Positions 32,094 through 40,516 of a stretch of DNA of 43,471 bases are shown here, piece by piece; within the stretch, counting starts at the first letter, position 1, and each line of letters opens with the position of its first letter. Position numbers and translations under genes: made by a program. The DNA comes from CAYZRJ01 sp964480825 (GTDB lineage Bacteria; Patescibacteriota; WWE3; UBA101185; UBA10185): positions 1 through 43,471 of the forward strand of contig CAYZRJ010000002.1 of NCBI GenBank assembly GCA_964480825.1, written 5' to 3'. A model generated the notes under the pieces. The model had not been told where the DNA came from, ran no database searches, and saw only the letters and a program-made list of their open reading frames with translations.

Positions 32094-32732
32094 CTAAAAC
32101 GCTAACCTGCCCTCAAATGCGCGACTTAAAGTTACATCGTCAGCATACTCAACATCTCCGCCGACAGGCAAACCGCGAGCTATGCGCGTAACAATAAGAT
32201 TTTCCGGTCCCAAACCTGCATCGCGTAAAATTTTAACGATATACATTGATGTAGCTTCACCCTCCATGCTGGTGTTGGTAGCAAGTATAAGCTCGATTTT
32301 GTCTCCAAATTCACCTCGATTAGAACCTGTAATGCGGTCAACAAGTCGATTTTTTAAGTCTTCTATAAAAATTTCGTCCGGACCGATATTATTTAACGGA
32401 TCTATAACACCATGCAGAACATGATAAACGCCTTTAAAGCCGGTTTTCTCAACTGCAAGCGCATCCAGCGGACTGGTAACCACAGCGATAGTTTTTTGGT
32501 CACGCTCGGAATCATCGCATACACTGCACACATCGTTTTCGGCAACATTTTTGCATATTGAGCACAGTTTTACCCCGGACTTGAGTTCTAACAACGAATC
32601 AGCGAATTTTTGAATTTCCTCTTTTGGAAAATGCAACAAATGAAAAGTTAATCTCTGCGCAGTTTTAGGTCCAATGCCGGGGAGACGTTCGAATGATTCT
32701 ATTAATCTGGATATTGGTTTTGGAGTTTTCAT
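32094..32732 (-). CDS. recR: Recombination protein RecR
   Basis: RecR works with RecO (and RecF) to load RecA on gapped DNA. A helix-hairpin-helix (ESFERLPGIGPKTAQRLTFH), a C4 zinc finger (CSICKNVAENDVCSVC, about residues 56-71), and a Toprim domain (IAVVTSPLDALAVEKTG) are followed by the ring-forming C-terminus with TRIARGLPVGGDVEYADDVT. 212 residues, slightly above the usual 200. It starts 6 nt after dnaX, the common dnaX-recR pairing. Confidence 0.96.
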   Translation of the reverse strand: MKTPKPISRLIESFERLPGIGPKTAQRLTFHLLHFPKEEIQKFADSLLELKSGVKLCSICKNVAENDVCSVCDDSERDQKTIAVVTSPLDALAVEKTGFKGVYHVLHGVIDPLNNIGPDEIFIEDLKNRLVDRITGSNRGEFGDKIELILATNTSMEGEATSMYIVKILRDAGLGPENLIVTRIARGLPVGGDVEYADDVTLSRAFEGRLAF

Positions 32733-32738
32733 ACAATA

Positions 32739-34226
32739 TTATAAGGGCAAACCGCCGTCCAACATGTCGATAACTGCGTTTTTGTCTATAGCCACGACAT
32801 TAAAATCCGTTAATACTCCGACTTCTTTGTAATTCATCGGCTTTGGTCTTTCGGCACTTATAACACACCTAACTCTTAGGTCTGTATCAAAAATATCTTT
32901 TAAAACCCGCTCTACAATTTCTCTATTTTTTAAAGCCTCCAGACGCTCTTTATGAAACAAATAACTAACTTCTAAAACTAGGAACTTTCCCTCCATTGCA
33001 ACCGGTTTGACCGCTCTTAGCAATCCGAGTACAGATTTGTTAATGTTCTCTATTCTACTCATCACGCTCCCCCATTTTTCCCCAATCAAAGAAATTTCAA
33101 CTATATTAGATTTATCTTTCGACGGCAAAGGAACGGTGGGAGGCGGCTCTGAAAAAGTTACTTGAGTCAAAGGAGAACCACATATTTTAACGATTGCAAT
33201 CTCCACAGGCAACTGTGGTATAAAAGAAGTTTTAATCTTTGACTGAGCGTCCACAAAAATCTCTATAGTTGTGATTAACCACGGTAAACCAACGTAGCCG
33301 GCTTGTTCCTTTATTTCTGACAAAAGATCGTCGGGCAGTTCCATAACCTCAAAGGACATTCCGGATTTAAGCATTAAAACATCACGAAGATGCTTTATAA
33401 ATTCGCCCGACCACACGTAAAGATCGGCTCCCTCGTCAAAAATTTTGTTAGCTATTTTTATTGCCGCTAGAGAATCGTTTTTGAATAGAAACTCACAAAA
33501 TTCTATATATTTTTCGCGCGAACCGACGTTTAAAAGTGAATCAACTGTGACATCGCCTTCTGATATTTGCTCTAACATTGTCTCGGAGTCACGAAAACTT
33601 CCCAGCGATGCGCGTGCGATCTTCTCTAAATCAGCTTTCTCGACAATCAGCGCCTCTTCGGTAACAATCTTTTCGAGCTTGGTCACAAGCTGTCGTATTG
33701 TTGCGCGCTTAAATTTAAAAATCTGGCATCGGGATTTAATGGTGTCGGGTACTTTGTGCAATTCAGTTGTGCATAATATAAAAAGAGTGCTCTTTGGAGG
33801 TTCTTCCAGTGTCTTTAGTAAGGCGTTAAATGCTTCGATTGTAAGCATGTGCACCTCGTCAATGATATAAATCTTATTTTTGCCCACAGCGGGAGCTAAT
33901 TTTACCCGATTTTTAAGCTCGCGGATGTCATCTATTCCCCTGTTACTCGCGGCGTCAATTTCTATTAAATCCAAATAAGAACCTTTTTTAATAGCCTCAC
34001 ATGAAGAGCATTTATCGCATGGATCACCGTTTTTATCTAAATCTAAACAGTTTAGAGCTTTAGATAATATTCTTGCAGTAGAGGTTTTTCCGGTTCCGCG
34101 CGGGCCTACAAAAAGATACGCGTGCACGGTGTTACCCACTATAACCTGCTTCGAGAGAGCGTCTGCAGCTTCGTTGGGTCTTGATATTTCTGAAAATTTT
34201 TGAGGTCTGTATTTGGTGTAAAACAT
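32739..34226 (-). CDS. dnaX: DNA polymerase III subunit gamma/tau
   Basis: This is the clamp-loader ATPase. The N-terminal AAA+ domain has Walker A VGPRGTGKTSTA (about 42), a zinc module (CLDLDKNGDPCDKCSSCE), YIIDEVHMLT, and the sensor/arginine-finger region IKSRCQIFKF. Domain III follows. The C-terminal part (to 495) is short, so a full tau tail that binds DnaB and the polymerase core is not obvious. TATACT lies 8 nt before the ATG. It heads dnaX-recR-cysS. Confidence 0.95.
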   Translation of the reverse strand: MFYTKYRPQKFSEISRPNEAADALSKQVIVGNTVHAYLFVGPRGTGKTSTARILSKALNCLDLDKNGDPCDKCSSCEAIKKGSYLDLIEIDAASNRGIDDIRELKNRVKLAPAVGKNKIYIIDEVHMLTIEAFNALLKTLEEPPKSTLFILCTTELHKVPDTIKSRCQIFKFKRATIRQLVTKLEKIVTEEALIVEKADLEKIARASLGSFRDSETMLEQISEGDVTVDSLLNVGSREKYIEFCEFLFKNDSLAAIKIANKIFDEGADLYVWSGEFIKHLRDVLMLKSGMSFEVMELPDDLLSEIKEQAGYVGLPWLITTIEIFVDAQSKIKTSFIPQLPVEIAIVKICGSPLTQVTFSEPPPTVPLPSKDKSNIVEISLIGEKWGSVMSRIENINKSVLGLLRAVKPVAMEGKFLVLEVSYLFHKERLEALKNREIVERVLKDIFDTDLRVRCVISAERPKPMNYKEVGVLTDFNVVAIDKNAVIDMLDGGLPL

Positions 34227-34234
34227 TCAAATCA

Positions 34235-34240
34235 AGTATA
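34235..34240 (-). promoter_or_regulatory. -10 box of dnaX-recR-cysS
   Basis: TATACT, 8 nt before the dnaX ATG, in the 46-nt gap after pth. The -35 candidate TGGATT is weak; no SD is present. Confidence 0.5.
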
Positions 34241-34272
34241 ACTCTCGTTCACACTAAATCCACTAACTAATG

Positions 34273-34788
34273 TTAGAATTGAATGGATTTAAAGATGTCA
34301 CCTGCAGATTTTGTTATCAAGTCTATCTCGTTTTTCGAAAAGTTTGCTAAAACCCAATCGCTAACATCAATTTTTAGGTTTTCCGGTCGCCCTATACCCA
34401 CACGAATTCGCCAAAATTCTTTTGTACCTACTTTTTCTATGATATCCTCTACCCCGTTGTGACCGGCAGATCCCGCTTCGATTTGTTTTTTCATCGTCAA
34501 AAACGGAAGATCTAAATCGTCGTGAATTATGTAAAGGTTTTTTGGCGCGATGTCGTAATATTTTAAAAATTTGGCAACACTTGATCCGGAATTGTTCATA
34601 AAATCCTGAGGTTTCAAAAACGCGATTTCGTCTTGGACACAGAATTTAGATGCAAAACGGGTACTTTCTTTCCACTTTTTTATCCCAAGAGTACCTACTA
34701 TAGCGTCAACAACAATAAATCCCAAATTGTGTCTGGAAAATCTATATTTAGTTCCCGGATTTCCCAATCCTACGATAAGTTTTTTCAT
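34273..34788 (-). CDS. pth: Peptidyl-tRNA hydrolase
   Basis: Pth releases tRNA from stalled or dropped-off peptidyl-tRNA. Motifs: VGLGNPGTKYRFSRHNLGF (catalytic histidine and asparagine), FLKPQDFMNNSG, and IIHDDLDLPF with the conserved aspartate. GSAGHNGVEDI and RIRVGIGRP are also typical. 171 residues, a little shorter than the usual 185-195 at the C-terminus. Its ATG overlaps the ybeY stop by one base; GGAGA lies 9 nt upstream. Last gene of the rpsU-yqeY-ybeY-pth operon. Confidence 0.95.
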   Translation of the reverse strand: MKKLIVGLGNPGTKYRFSRHNLGFIVVDAIVGTLGIKKWKESTRFASKFCVQDEIAFLKPQDFMNNSGSSVAKFLKYYDIAPKNLYIIHDDLDLPFLTMKKQIEAGSAGHNGVEDIIEKVGTKEFWRIRVGIGRPENLKIDVSDWVLANFSKNEIDLITKSAGDIFKSIQF

Positions 34789-35087
34789 TAGTGATTATCT
34801 CCTTTGTGATGTACACCAAGTAAATGCAACACGCCGTGCGCAACAAGCTCCGCTATCTCGTGCTCTAAATCATTGTTATATTTTTTAGCCTGTTTTTTCG
34901 CTTGCTGTTTATTAACTATAACATCTCCTAAGTATAAGGATCCATCTTCTTGAGTTTCCTTGATTTCAAAGGATAAAACGTCAGTGGTACAGTCACGTTT
35001 AAGATACTTTTTGTTGAGTTTTTTTACTTCTCTATCGCCGCCTATTGTTACAGAAATATGTATTTGTTGACTATCTTTCGAATTCAT
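34788..35087 (-). CDS. ybeY: Short YbeY endoribonuclease
   Basis: YbeY is a zinc-dependent RNase for 16S rRNA maturation and ribosome quality control. The metal motif is HGVLHLLGVHHKGD: the three zinc histidines are kept, but the usual aspartate before the third (HGxLHLxGYDH) is histidine here. RDCTTDVLSFEI, the conserved substrate-side strand, is present. Only 99 residues against about 150; the N-terminal third is reduced. It overlaps yqeY by 17 nt and pth by one base. Confidence 0.9.
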   Translation of the reverse strand: MNSKDSQQIHISVTIGGDREVKKLNKKYLKRDCTTDVLSFEIKETQEDGSLYLGDVIVNKQQAKKQAKKYNNDLEHEIAELVAHGVLHLLGVHHKGDNH

Positions 35088-35376
35088 TTGGGAATATCTC
35101 CATAAATTCCTGAAGAATAGCTTTTTCTCTTTGTGCTTTAGTCAGAGCTTCGGCTCTATTCGCTTTTTTGCAGATCTCTATGGTTTCATCGGTTTGTTTA
35201 ATAAGCTTTTTGAGTGATTTATAAACGTGTTCATCGTTTAACTCTACACCTTGCGGGCGCATTTCAATTTCTTTGTTTTTGACCTGAGCCAAGAAAAATC
35301 TCAACACATCAAGCCTTTCTTGGTCTTTGGCTTTAGCGTATTCGAATAATTTTGGCCTGAACCGATCTAATATCAC
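35071..35376 (-). CDS. yqeY: Short YqeY/GatB-like protein
   Basis: The 101 residues match the N-terminal helical half of YqeY (ERLDVLRFFLAQVKNKEIE, then DETIEICKKANRAEALTKAQ and EKAILQEFM). The C-terminal tRNA-binding-like domain present in the 147-residue B. subtilis protein is missing. The role of YqeY is uncertain; it resembles the tail of GatB. rpsU-yqeY adjacency is conserved in Bacillus and supports the call. Overlaps rpsU by 4 nt and ybeY by 17 nt. Confidence 0.85.
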   Translation of the reverse strand: MILDRFRPKLFEYAKAKDQERLDVLRFFLAQVKNKEIEMRPQGVELNDEHVYKSLKKLIKQTDETIEICKKANRAEALTKAQREKAILQEFMEIFPNEFER

Positions 35377-35564
35377 TGTCTTTTGGTTTCTAAATAAATT
35401 TTGTGAGCAAGTTCTTTAGCTTTTTGACGCCTGATTTCGCTTGGTTTCGTGTACCTTTCGCGGTCACGAACCTCCTGCAAAATACCCGCGCGAAGAACTT
35501 CACGACTAAAGCGCCGTAAAGCTTGTTCTAAAGATTCACCGTTTCGTACTTTAATTTTTGTCAT
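35373..35564 (-). CDS. rpsU: Ribosomal protein bS21
   Basis: bS21 sits near the anti-Shine-Dalgarno end of 16S rRNA and promotes initiation. TKIKVRNGESLEQALRRFSR and the basic helix EIRRQKAKELAHKIYLETKR are typical. 63 residues from ATG 35564; an in-frame ATG at 35585 would add seven residues and cannot be excluded. First gene of a translation operon with yqeY, ybeY and pth. Confidence 0.92.
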   Translation of the reverse strand: MTKIKVRNGESLEQALRRFSREVLRAGILQEVRDRERYTKPSEIRRQKAKELAHKIYLETKRQ

Positions 35565-35585
35565 TTTGTTTATTGCAAGGATCAT

Positions 35586-35762
35586 CTGCTAACAGACCGA
35601 TACCTTGACTGATAAGAGAGCACCTCCAACCTTTTATACAAAGAATATCTAAACTTTTACCTAAAGAGCGTTTATTGTCATTCGGCTTAGTTAATTGCCA
35701 AACGGTCGTTCACGCTACCGGACATGCGATATTGTACCATATAGCTGTAGACTATCGAATGA
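35586..35762. other. Spacer between rseP and rpsU with closed inverted repeat
   Basis: No gene is seen. TCATTCG (35678-35684) and CGAATGA (35756-35762) could close an 85-nt RNA domain, right after the rseP stop on the minus strand. No tRNA T-loop or anticodon arm fits inside it, and there is no T-run. The promoter of rpsU must lie in this stretch but no good boxes were found. Confidence 0.35.
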
Positions 35763-36899
35763 CTATCTGGCAACATCTTTAATCGTCACCAGAACCAACA
35801 GCAACAGCAACAGCATGAAACCCCATCTGTGCATTGCGGACTCTATCTTCGGAGACACGGGGCTACCTTTAACTTTTTCTATAAATACAAATAAGACACG
35901 TCCCCCGTCAAGAGCAGGAAACGGCAAAACGTTTATAAAGGCTAAGCTAACCGACATCAAAGCAACGAAATCAAGTATTCTAAATATAACTTTGTTGTCG
36001 CGATAGCTTAGTAAGCTTTCAACGAGCTGATAAATACCAACAGGACCCGCCACACTCTGCGATACCGGAGTAATAGATTTTTCGGCATAAGAAAGCCCTA
36101 TCAAACTAGAAAGAGAACTTATTGAAAAATCCAAAACATTATAAGAGTGCAAAAACCCGGCAAAAATCTTTTCTACCGGCTTTGTGTAACTAAGTGACAC
36201 TGCCTTTGTAACGTAAACACCGAGCACTACATTTCCATTTTCGTCAGCCTGAGGTTTCACGGTTAAGGTGCGGGTCGAGCCGTTGTACTCCGCGCGAACA
36301 TCCTGAAGCTTAATCTCAACCTCTTGTCCTAATTTACCTTTTAAAGCCTCTCTAAGACTATGCACGTCTTTTATAGTAATGCTGTCGATCTCAAGTATTG
36401 CCTCACCTATTTGTATGTCTGATTGTTGCGCAGACGAACCATCCAACATTCCCGTTACTACTGTACCCAACACCTGAGATTCACCTAATTTAAAATCGTG
36501 GTCAAAAATTAGCGGAATATACTGCGTCCTAAATCCACTGGAAATAAGAACAGCGTAAAAAAGGGCAACGGCCAAAATCAAGTTCATAAATACGCCGGCC
36601 AATAATACGGCAGCACGCTGTTTAGGTGGGCGCGACGCAAAAGAACGCGGATCGAAAACAGTTGGTGTGTCATCGGGATTTTCTCCCGTGACCTTAATAA
36701 AACCGCCAAACGGCAACCAGTTCAACGAGTAAAAAGTCTCTCCGATTTGCTTGCCGAACATTCTCGGAGGAATACCCAAACCAAACTCTTCAACGCGGAT
36801 CCCGAGTTTTTTCGCGACAATATAATGTCCAAATTCATGGACTAATATAAGTAAGGATAAGATTAAAATGAAAATGATCAATGTCATATATTCGTGCAA
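35763..36899 (-). CDS. rseP: Site-2 zinc metalloprotease RseP
   Basis: This is an intramembrane protease that cuts anti-sigma factors and signal peptides within the membrane. The zinc motif HEFGH is in ILVHEFGHYIVAKK (residues 20-33), and the second half-site in NVLPFPALDGGRVLFV near residue 335. A single PDZ domain (about 145-225, AQQSDIQIGEAILEIDS) lies between membrane segments. 378 residues, normal for single-PDZ members. It follows frr by 4 nt. The Lgt-like and LspA-like genes of this window might relate to it, but no direct link is shown. Confidence 0.95.
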   Translation of the reverse strand: MHEYMTLIIFILILSLLILVHEFGHYIVAKKLGIRVEEFGLGIPPRMFGKQIGETFYSLNWLPFGGFIKVTGENPDDTPTVFDPRSFASRPPKQRAAVLLAGVFMNLILAVALFYAVLISSGFRTQYIPLIFDHDFKLGESQVLGTVVTGMLDGSSAQQSDIQIGEAILEIDSITIKDVHSLREALKGKLGQEVEIKLQDVRAEYNGSTRTLTVKPQADENGNVVLGVYVTKAVSLSYTKPVEKIFAGFLHSYNVLDFSISSLSSLIGLSYAEKSITPVSQSVAGPVGIYQLVESLLSYRDNKVIFRILDFVALMSVSLAFINVLPFPALDGGRVLFVFIEKVKGSPVSPKIESAMHRWGFMLLLLLLVLVTIKDVAR

Positions 36900-36903
36900 C
36901 CGC

Positions 36904-37452
36904 TTAAACTGTCATCAGGTCGGTTTTTTTTGCTTCTGCCAACTCGTCAGTCTTTGTCACATGCTCTTTAACAATTTTCTCAACTTCTTCTTTTTGCGTA
37001 AATTTTTCATCTTCGCCCATATTTTTGTCGGAAAATTCTTTATCTATGTCTTTCATGGCCTCTTGTCGTATGTTTCGCATTACATTTTTAGTCTCTTCGG
37101 TCTTTATCGAAACGATTTTCGCAAACTCTTTTCGGCGTTCTTCGGTTAAAGCAGGAACCGGAACGCGCACCCGATCAGGCTCAACAACAGGATTTAGCTT
37201 TAAATCGCTTTCGCGAATTGCATTGGCAATTACACCGTGTAATCCTCTATCCCAAGCTGTAACGGCAAGATTTTGGTTGTCGAGCATACTAATTGAACCG
37301 AGTTCTTTTAGCTTCATTTTTGAATCATATGCGTCTACTTCTATATTTTCGATTAATGATGGAGTTGCCCGTCCTGTGCGGATTTGACTCAGTTCGGATT
37401 TAAAAAATTCTAAACTTTTTTCCAATTTTGATTTCAGGTCAAATATTGTCAT
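36904..37452 (-). CDS. frr: Ribosome recycling factor
   Basis: RRF splits post-termination ribosomes with EF-G. The three-helix-bundle ends are plain: LEFFKSELSQIRTGRATPSL at the start and VKEHVTKTDELAEAKKTDLM at the end, with PALTEERRKEFAK between. 182 residues, normal. The start has TGA-TATTAT 6 nt upstream and no SD. It is followed by rseP; tsf and rpsB lie upstream, separated by an inserted ATPase gene where pyrH stands in many bacteria. Confidence 0.96.
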   Translation of the reverse strand: MTIFDLKSKLEKSLEFFKSELSQIRTGRATPSLIENIEVDAYDSKMKLKELGSISMLDNQNLAVTAWDRGLHGVIANAIRESDLKLNPVVEPDRVRVPVPALTEERRKEFAKIVSIKTEETKNVMRNIRQEAMKDIDKEFSDKNMGEDEKFTQKEEVEKIVKEHVTKTDELAEAKKTDLMTV

Positions 37453-37458
37453 AAGGAA

Positions 37459-37467
37459 ATAATATCA
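37459..37467 (-). promoter_or_regulatory. Extended -10 promoter of frr-rseP, leaderless
   Basis: TGATATTAT (37467-37459), ending 6 nt before the frr ATG. It supplies frr-rseP with its own start separate from tsf. Confidence 0.6.
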
Positions 37468-37469
37468 CA

Positions 37470-38645
37470 CTAAGAAATAGATTCGAAAAACAAGCCTAAA
37501 TTCTCCCAAATTACCAATCGGGTATTATCAAACCTGCCGGTCTCTGTACCCGTGTATATTACAAAATTTTGTTTATCCTTTGTCTGTATATCTAATGATT
37601 CAAAATGATTAAGCCCTTTTAAAAAGCTATTGGTAAAAGTTCCTGCCGATTTTATCTCAACCGGTATTTTGCTGACCCCGGTATCTACTACTAAGTCAAC
37701 CTCATTGCCCGCGCTGTCTCTATAAAAATAAAGTGTAGCTGTCCTGGAAAAGTTATTTATATGTTTTTGAACTTCCGAAATAATAAAATTCTCGAACAAA
37801 CTACCTAAGGATGAGTGTGTTTTTAGTTCATCTACAGATGATATGTTCAGTAGTCTACAGGCAAGACCGACATCGTAAAAGTATATTTTCGGCGACTTAA
37901 TCAGTCGTTTACCGAGATTTTCAAAATAAGGAGGTAGTCTATAAACAATATAGCTGGCCTCCAACAGCGATATCCAGCCCTCTATTGTGTTATGGGAAAC
38001 ACCCACATCGTTTGCTAAAGACGTAAGATTTAGTAGCTGACCGATTCTACCCGCCAGTAAACCTAAAAATTTTCTAAATTGAGATAAGTCCGAAATGTTT
38101 ATTAACTGTCTGACATCTCTCTCAACATAGGTAATCAAATATTCATTGAAGTAATCTGTCGGATCTATGTCTCTATCATAAATTGCGGGGTAAAAACCGG
38201 TCAATATCTGATCGTATACCGAACTTTTTTGTAAATTTTTTGACTTGAGTTCTTCATAAGAAAAAGGTAATAAAGTGACATACGCCGCGCGACCTGCCAA
38301 AGACTGACTAATGTTTTGAGATAAAAGCAAGTTTTGAGATCCGCTAATAACATAATCCCCCATTACCCTTTTTTCATCCACATTAACTTGTATGTACGAC
38401 AAAAGGTCCGGCATTTTCTGCACCTCATCTATTATTATTTTCGAATTTTCTCTTATGAATCCTGCCGGGTTGGTTTCGATGATATTTAAAAATTCAAGGT
38501 TTTCAAGATTATAATACTTATAGTTCTTGAATAAATCTCTTATTAACGTTGTTTTTCCGGACTGACGCGGCCCCGTGACAGCAATAACCGGAAACTTTGT
38601 TGATAATGTTTTTATTTTTTCTTTTAAAGCTCTAGCCAGCAACAT
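37470..38645 (-). CDS. AAA_14/DUF4143-type ATPase
   Basis: A stand-alone P-loop ATPase of the AAA_14 group with C-terminal DUF4143. Walker A is TGPRQSGKTTL (residues 24-34), Walker B is KIIIDEVQKMP (about 68-78), and SGSQNLLL is the sensor. DUF4143 shows DVGLACRLL and the nuclease-like strand EVDLVVDTGVSKIPVEIKS, with D, E and K that resemble a PD-(D/E)XK site. These genes are patchily distributed and often move between genomes; their role is unresolved. It has its own strong promoter with an overlapping inverted repeat, and separates tsf from frr. Confidence 0.9.
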   Translation of the reverse strand: MLLARALKEKIKTLSTKFPVIAVTGPRQSGKTTLIRDLFKNYKYYNLENLEFLNIIETNPAGFIRENSKIIIDEVQKMPDLLSYIQVNVDEKRVMGDYVISGSQNLLLSQNISQSLAGRAAYVTLLPFSYEELKSKNLQKSSVYDQILTGFYPAIYDRDIDPTDYFNEYLITYVERDVRQLINISDLSQFRKFLGLLAGRIGQLLNLTSLANDVGVSHNTIEGWISLLEASYIVYRLPPYFENLGKRLIKSPKIYFYDVGLACRLLNISSVDELKTHSSLGSLFENFIISEVQKHINNFSRTATLYFYRDSAGNEVDLVVDTGVSKIPVEIKSAGTFTNSFLKGLNHFESLDIQTKDKQNFVIYTGTETGRFDNTRLVIWENLGLFFESIS

Positions 38646-38651
38646 TAGAAT

Positions 38652-38685
38652 ATATTACCCAATTTAGTGCAATTTGTCAATTGCA
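38652..38685 (-). promoter_or_regulatory. Leaderless promoter with operator-like repeat, AAA_14 gene
   Basis: Perfect TTGACA (38680-38675), 17-nt spacer, TAATAT (38657-38652), 6 nt before the ATG. TGCAATT-TGTC-AATTGCA (38668-38685) is an inverted repeat with 7-bp arms over the -35 box and could be a repressor site. Confidence 0.7.
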
Positions 38686-38741
38686 TTTACATATTACATA
38701 AATTCGGGGTGAAAGACACGCGGGGTGTGAATCTATAAAAA

Positions 38742-39200
38742 CTAACTTCGAACGTCAAACTTCTTAAAATCCTTGATTTCTATTTTTTCGCCGACTTTGG
38801 CAATAACTTCGTTGATTAAATCAGAAATCTTTTTAGAAGCGTCGCGCGCGTACTCAGAATCTGTCAAAGCCGCAATATCAGTAAAATCTTCGGTACAAAC
38901 TTGTAAAGCTATCTCTTGCGCCAGTTTTTTGAAGTCATCTGTTTTGGCAACAAAATCCGTTTCGCAGGCTAACCAAACTAAGCTACCTGCTTTTCCACCC
39001 AAATGAATGTACGAAGCAATCAAACCATCCTTAGTCTCACGACCGGCTTTTTTTTCTGCTTTGGCGGAGACCCTACCTCTTAATTCAGTTAGAGCTTTTT
39101 GATAATCTCCCGCGTTATCTTCGAGGGCTTTTTTAACTTCCATTACTCCAGCGCCGGTTTGTTCTCTTAGTTTTTTAATATCTTCAACGTTTATTGTCAT
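38742..39200 (-). CDS. tsf: Short elongation factor Ts
   Basis: EF-Ts is the nucleotide exchange factor of EF-Tu. The N-terminal UBA-like domain (DIKKLREQTGAGVMEVKKAL) and the core with the catalytic TDFV (ACETDFVAKTDDF) are present. It is only 152 residues against about 200 in Thermus and 280 in E. coli, so the coiled-coil and second core subdomain are missing or reduced. Its ATG overlaps the rpsB stop by 4 nt. Confidence 0.95.
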   Translation of the reverse strand: MTINVEDIKKLREQTGAGVMEVKKALEDNAGDYQKALTELRGRVSAKAEKKAGRETKDGLIASYIHLGGKAGSLVWLACETDFVAKTDDFKKLAQEIALQVCTEDFTDIAALTDSEYARDASKKISDLINEVIAKVGEKIEIKDFKKFDVRS

Positions 39201-39922
39201 GTTATTTCCTTCTTGTCGGCTATTTTTGCGAACTCCTTGTAACCTTTTTCTACGGCATCTCCAAAAGCTGCCATGATCAGGGTGATAGATTTTATAGCGT
39301 CGTCGTTACCGGGAACGGGATAAGTTATGTTTGACGGATCTGAATTACTGTCTATCAAGGCAACAACACCGATTTTTGATCTTAAAGCCTCGCGAACGGA
39401 TGTTTTTTCTTTTTTAGGGTCAACAACAACAATAGCGCTTGGAGTACCTCTTAAGCTCACCAAACCTCCGACATATTTTTCCAGTTTTTCAATTTCACGA
39501 TCTATAAGCAGTCGTTCTTTTTTAGTGTATATATGCAGAGATCCTTCTTCGCGCTTTTTAATCAAGGAAACGAGCTTTTCCATATTTTTTTTAATCATTC
39601 TGAAGTTTGTGATTGTCCCACCTAACCATCTTTCGGTTACATAAAGAGCGCCGCTTTTTTTAGCGGCTTCTTTTACAGTTTCGCTTGCCTGTCTTTTTGT
39701 ACCCACAAAAATTACTTGCAAACCTTTTTTGGCTGTTTCGTAAAGATATTCGCATGCTTCTTTTAAAAGCTTTTCGGTTTGTTCGAGGTCGAAAACATGT
39801 ACTTTATTTTCCGAAGAATAAAGGTATTGCTCCATTTTTGGGTGCCAGCGTCTAGCTTGGTGTCCGATGTGAACGCCTGCATCAAATAATTCTTCAATTT
39901 TTGGTGTTTTTGGTTTTGTCAT
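39197..39922 (-). CDS. rpsB: Ribosomal protein uS2
   Basis: uS2 joins late in small-subunit assembly. LFDAGVHIGHQARRWHPKME, LQVIFVGTKRQASETV, RWLGGTITNFRMI, and IVVVDPKKEKTSVREA are typical. The frame is open up to 40012, but the first 30 residues (rich in H, Y, C) look non-coding, and the ATG at 39922 gives the usual N-terminus. TATATG lies 9 nt upstream with GTTACA at 17 nt. 241 residues. Cotranscribed with tsf. Confidence 0.95.
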   Translation of the reverse strand: MTKPKTPKIEELFDAGVHIGHQARRWHPKMEQYLYSSENKVHVFDLEQTEKLLKEACEYLYETAKKGLQVIFVGTKRQASETVKEAAKKSGALYVTERWLGGTITNFRMIKKNMEKLVSLIKKREEGSLHIYTKKERLLIDREIEKLEKYVGGLVSLRGTPSAIVVVDPKKEKTSVREALRSKIGVVALIDSNSDPSNITYPVPGNDDAIKSITLIMAAFGDAVEKGYKEFAKIADKKEIT

Positions 39923-39976
39923 ATATTTTTTGTCATATATTTCGGGCAAATAGTAATGTAACAATGTTTTGTGTAA

Positions 39977-40004
39977 TTGACAATGGTTTATAGGTGAGTA
40001 AAAT
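39977..40004 (+). promoter_or_regulatory. Promoter of the 152-residue orphan gene
   Basis: Perfect TTGACA (39977-39982), 16-nt spacer, TAAAAT (39999-40004). Leader of about 30 nt ending in AAAGGAG, 5 nt before ATG 40041. Confidence 0.75.
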
Positions 40005-40040
40005 GTCCTCAACGATCAAAAACCATATAAAGGAGCTGCG

Positions 40041-40499
40041 ATGAAATTATCGAAACTTGTTCGCCAGGCAGTGGAAGCGGGGGTGTGTATGCATCCACGC
40101 GACGAATATCCTGCATTTGTCTTGATCTTCAAAGAAGATACTTTTTGTGTACCTCAAAGTGCCAGTGCACTGTACAAACTACTGGATTTCCTCGAAGATT
40201 ATGGCGGGGTTGACCCAACGGAATATGTGGCGCTAATAAGCGATCTCCGCAATTTGGGAGGGACCGAACGTATCTATTGGGTACGTTCTCTTGAGGGCGA
40301 GTGTATGTCCATGGATGAATGGCTACAACAAGAACATATGCGTTCGCAGCCAAAACCGATTGTGCGTGGACCGTTTAAAGGCGGACAACTTATTCCGTCT
40401 TACAGAGGTTTTCAAAAGATAGTGAAGGCCAACGGAAATGGAGCGGGATCTATGTGGCCTGATTTCGCTGTAGACTGGATGGTTAATGATCCTTTGTAA
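40041..40499 (+). CDS. Orphan 152-residue protein, SD-led
   Basis: No family is recognised. Soluble, mixed alpha/beta, with KLVRQAVEAGVCMHPRDEY at the start, an acidic helix (LLDFLEDYGGVDPTEYVALI), and a glycine/proline-rich basic section (IVRGPFKGGQLIPSYRG). By eye it is richer in G and C than its neighbours, which may hint at transfer. The start is fixed by AAAGGAG 5 nt upstream. It sits alone on plus between rpsB and topA, with near-consensus promoter and strong terminator. Confidence 0.8.
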   Translation: MKLSKLVRQAVEAGVCMHPRDEYPAFVLIFKEDTFCVPQSASALYKLLDFLEDYGGVDPTEYVALISDLRNLGGTERIYWVRSLEGECMSMDEWLQQEHMRSQPKPIVRGPFKGGQLIPSYRGFQKIVKANGNGAGSMWPDFAVDWMVNDPL

Positions 40500-40516
40500 G
40501 TCATAACTGTTTCGAA

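Noticed and set aside
35678..35762. tRNA gene between rseP and rpsU
   Set aside because: A 7-bp closing stem and 85-nt size fit, but there is no GTTCGA T-loop, no anticodon stem and no CCA.
39923..40012. 30-residue N-terminal extension of uS2
   Set aside because: Composition is unlike uS2 and the ATG at 39922 gives the standard start with a -10-like box 9 nt upstream.
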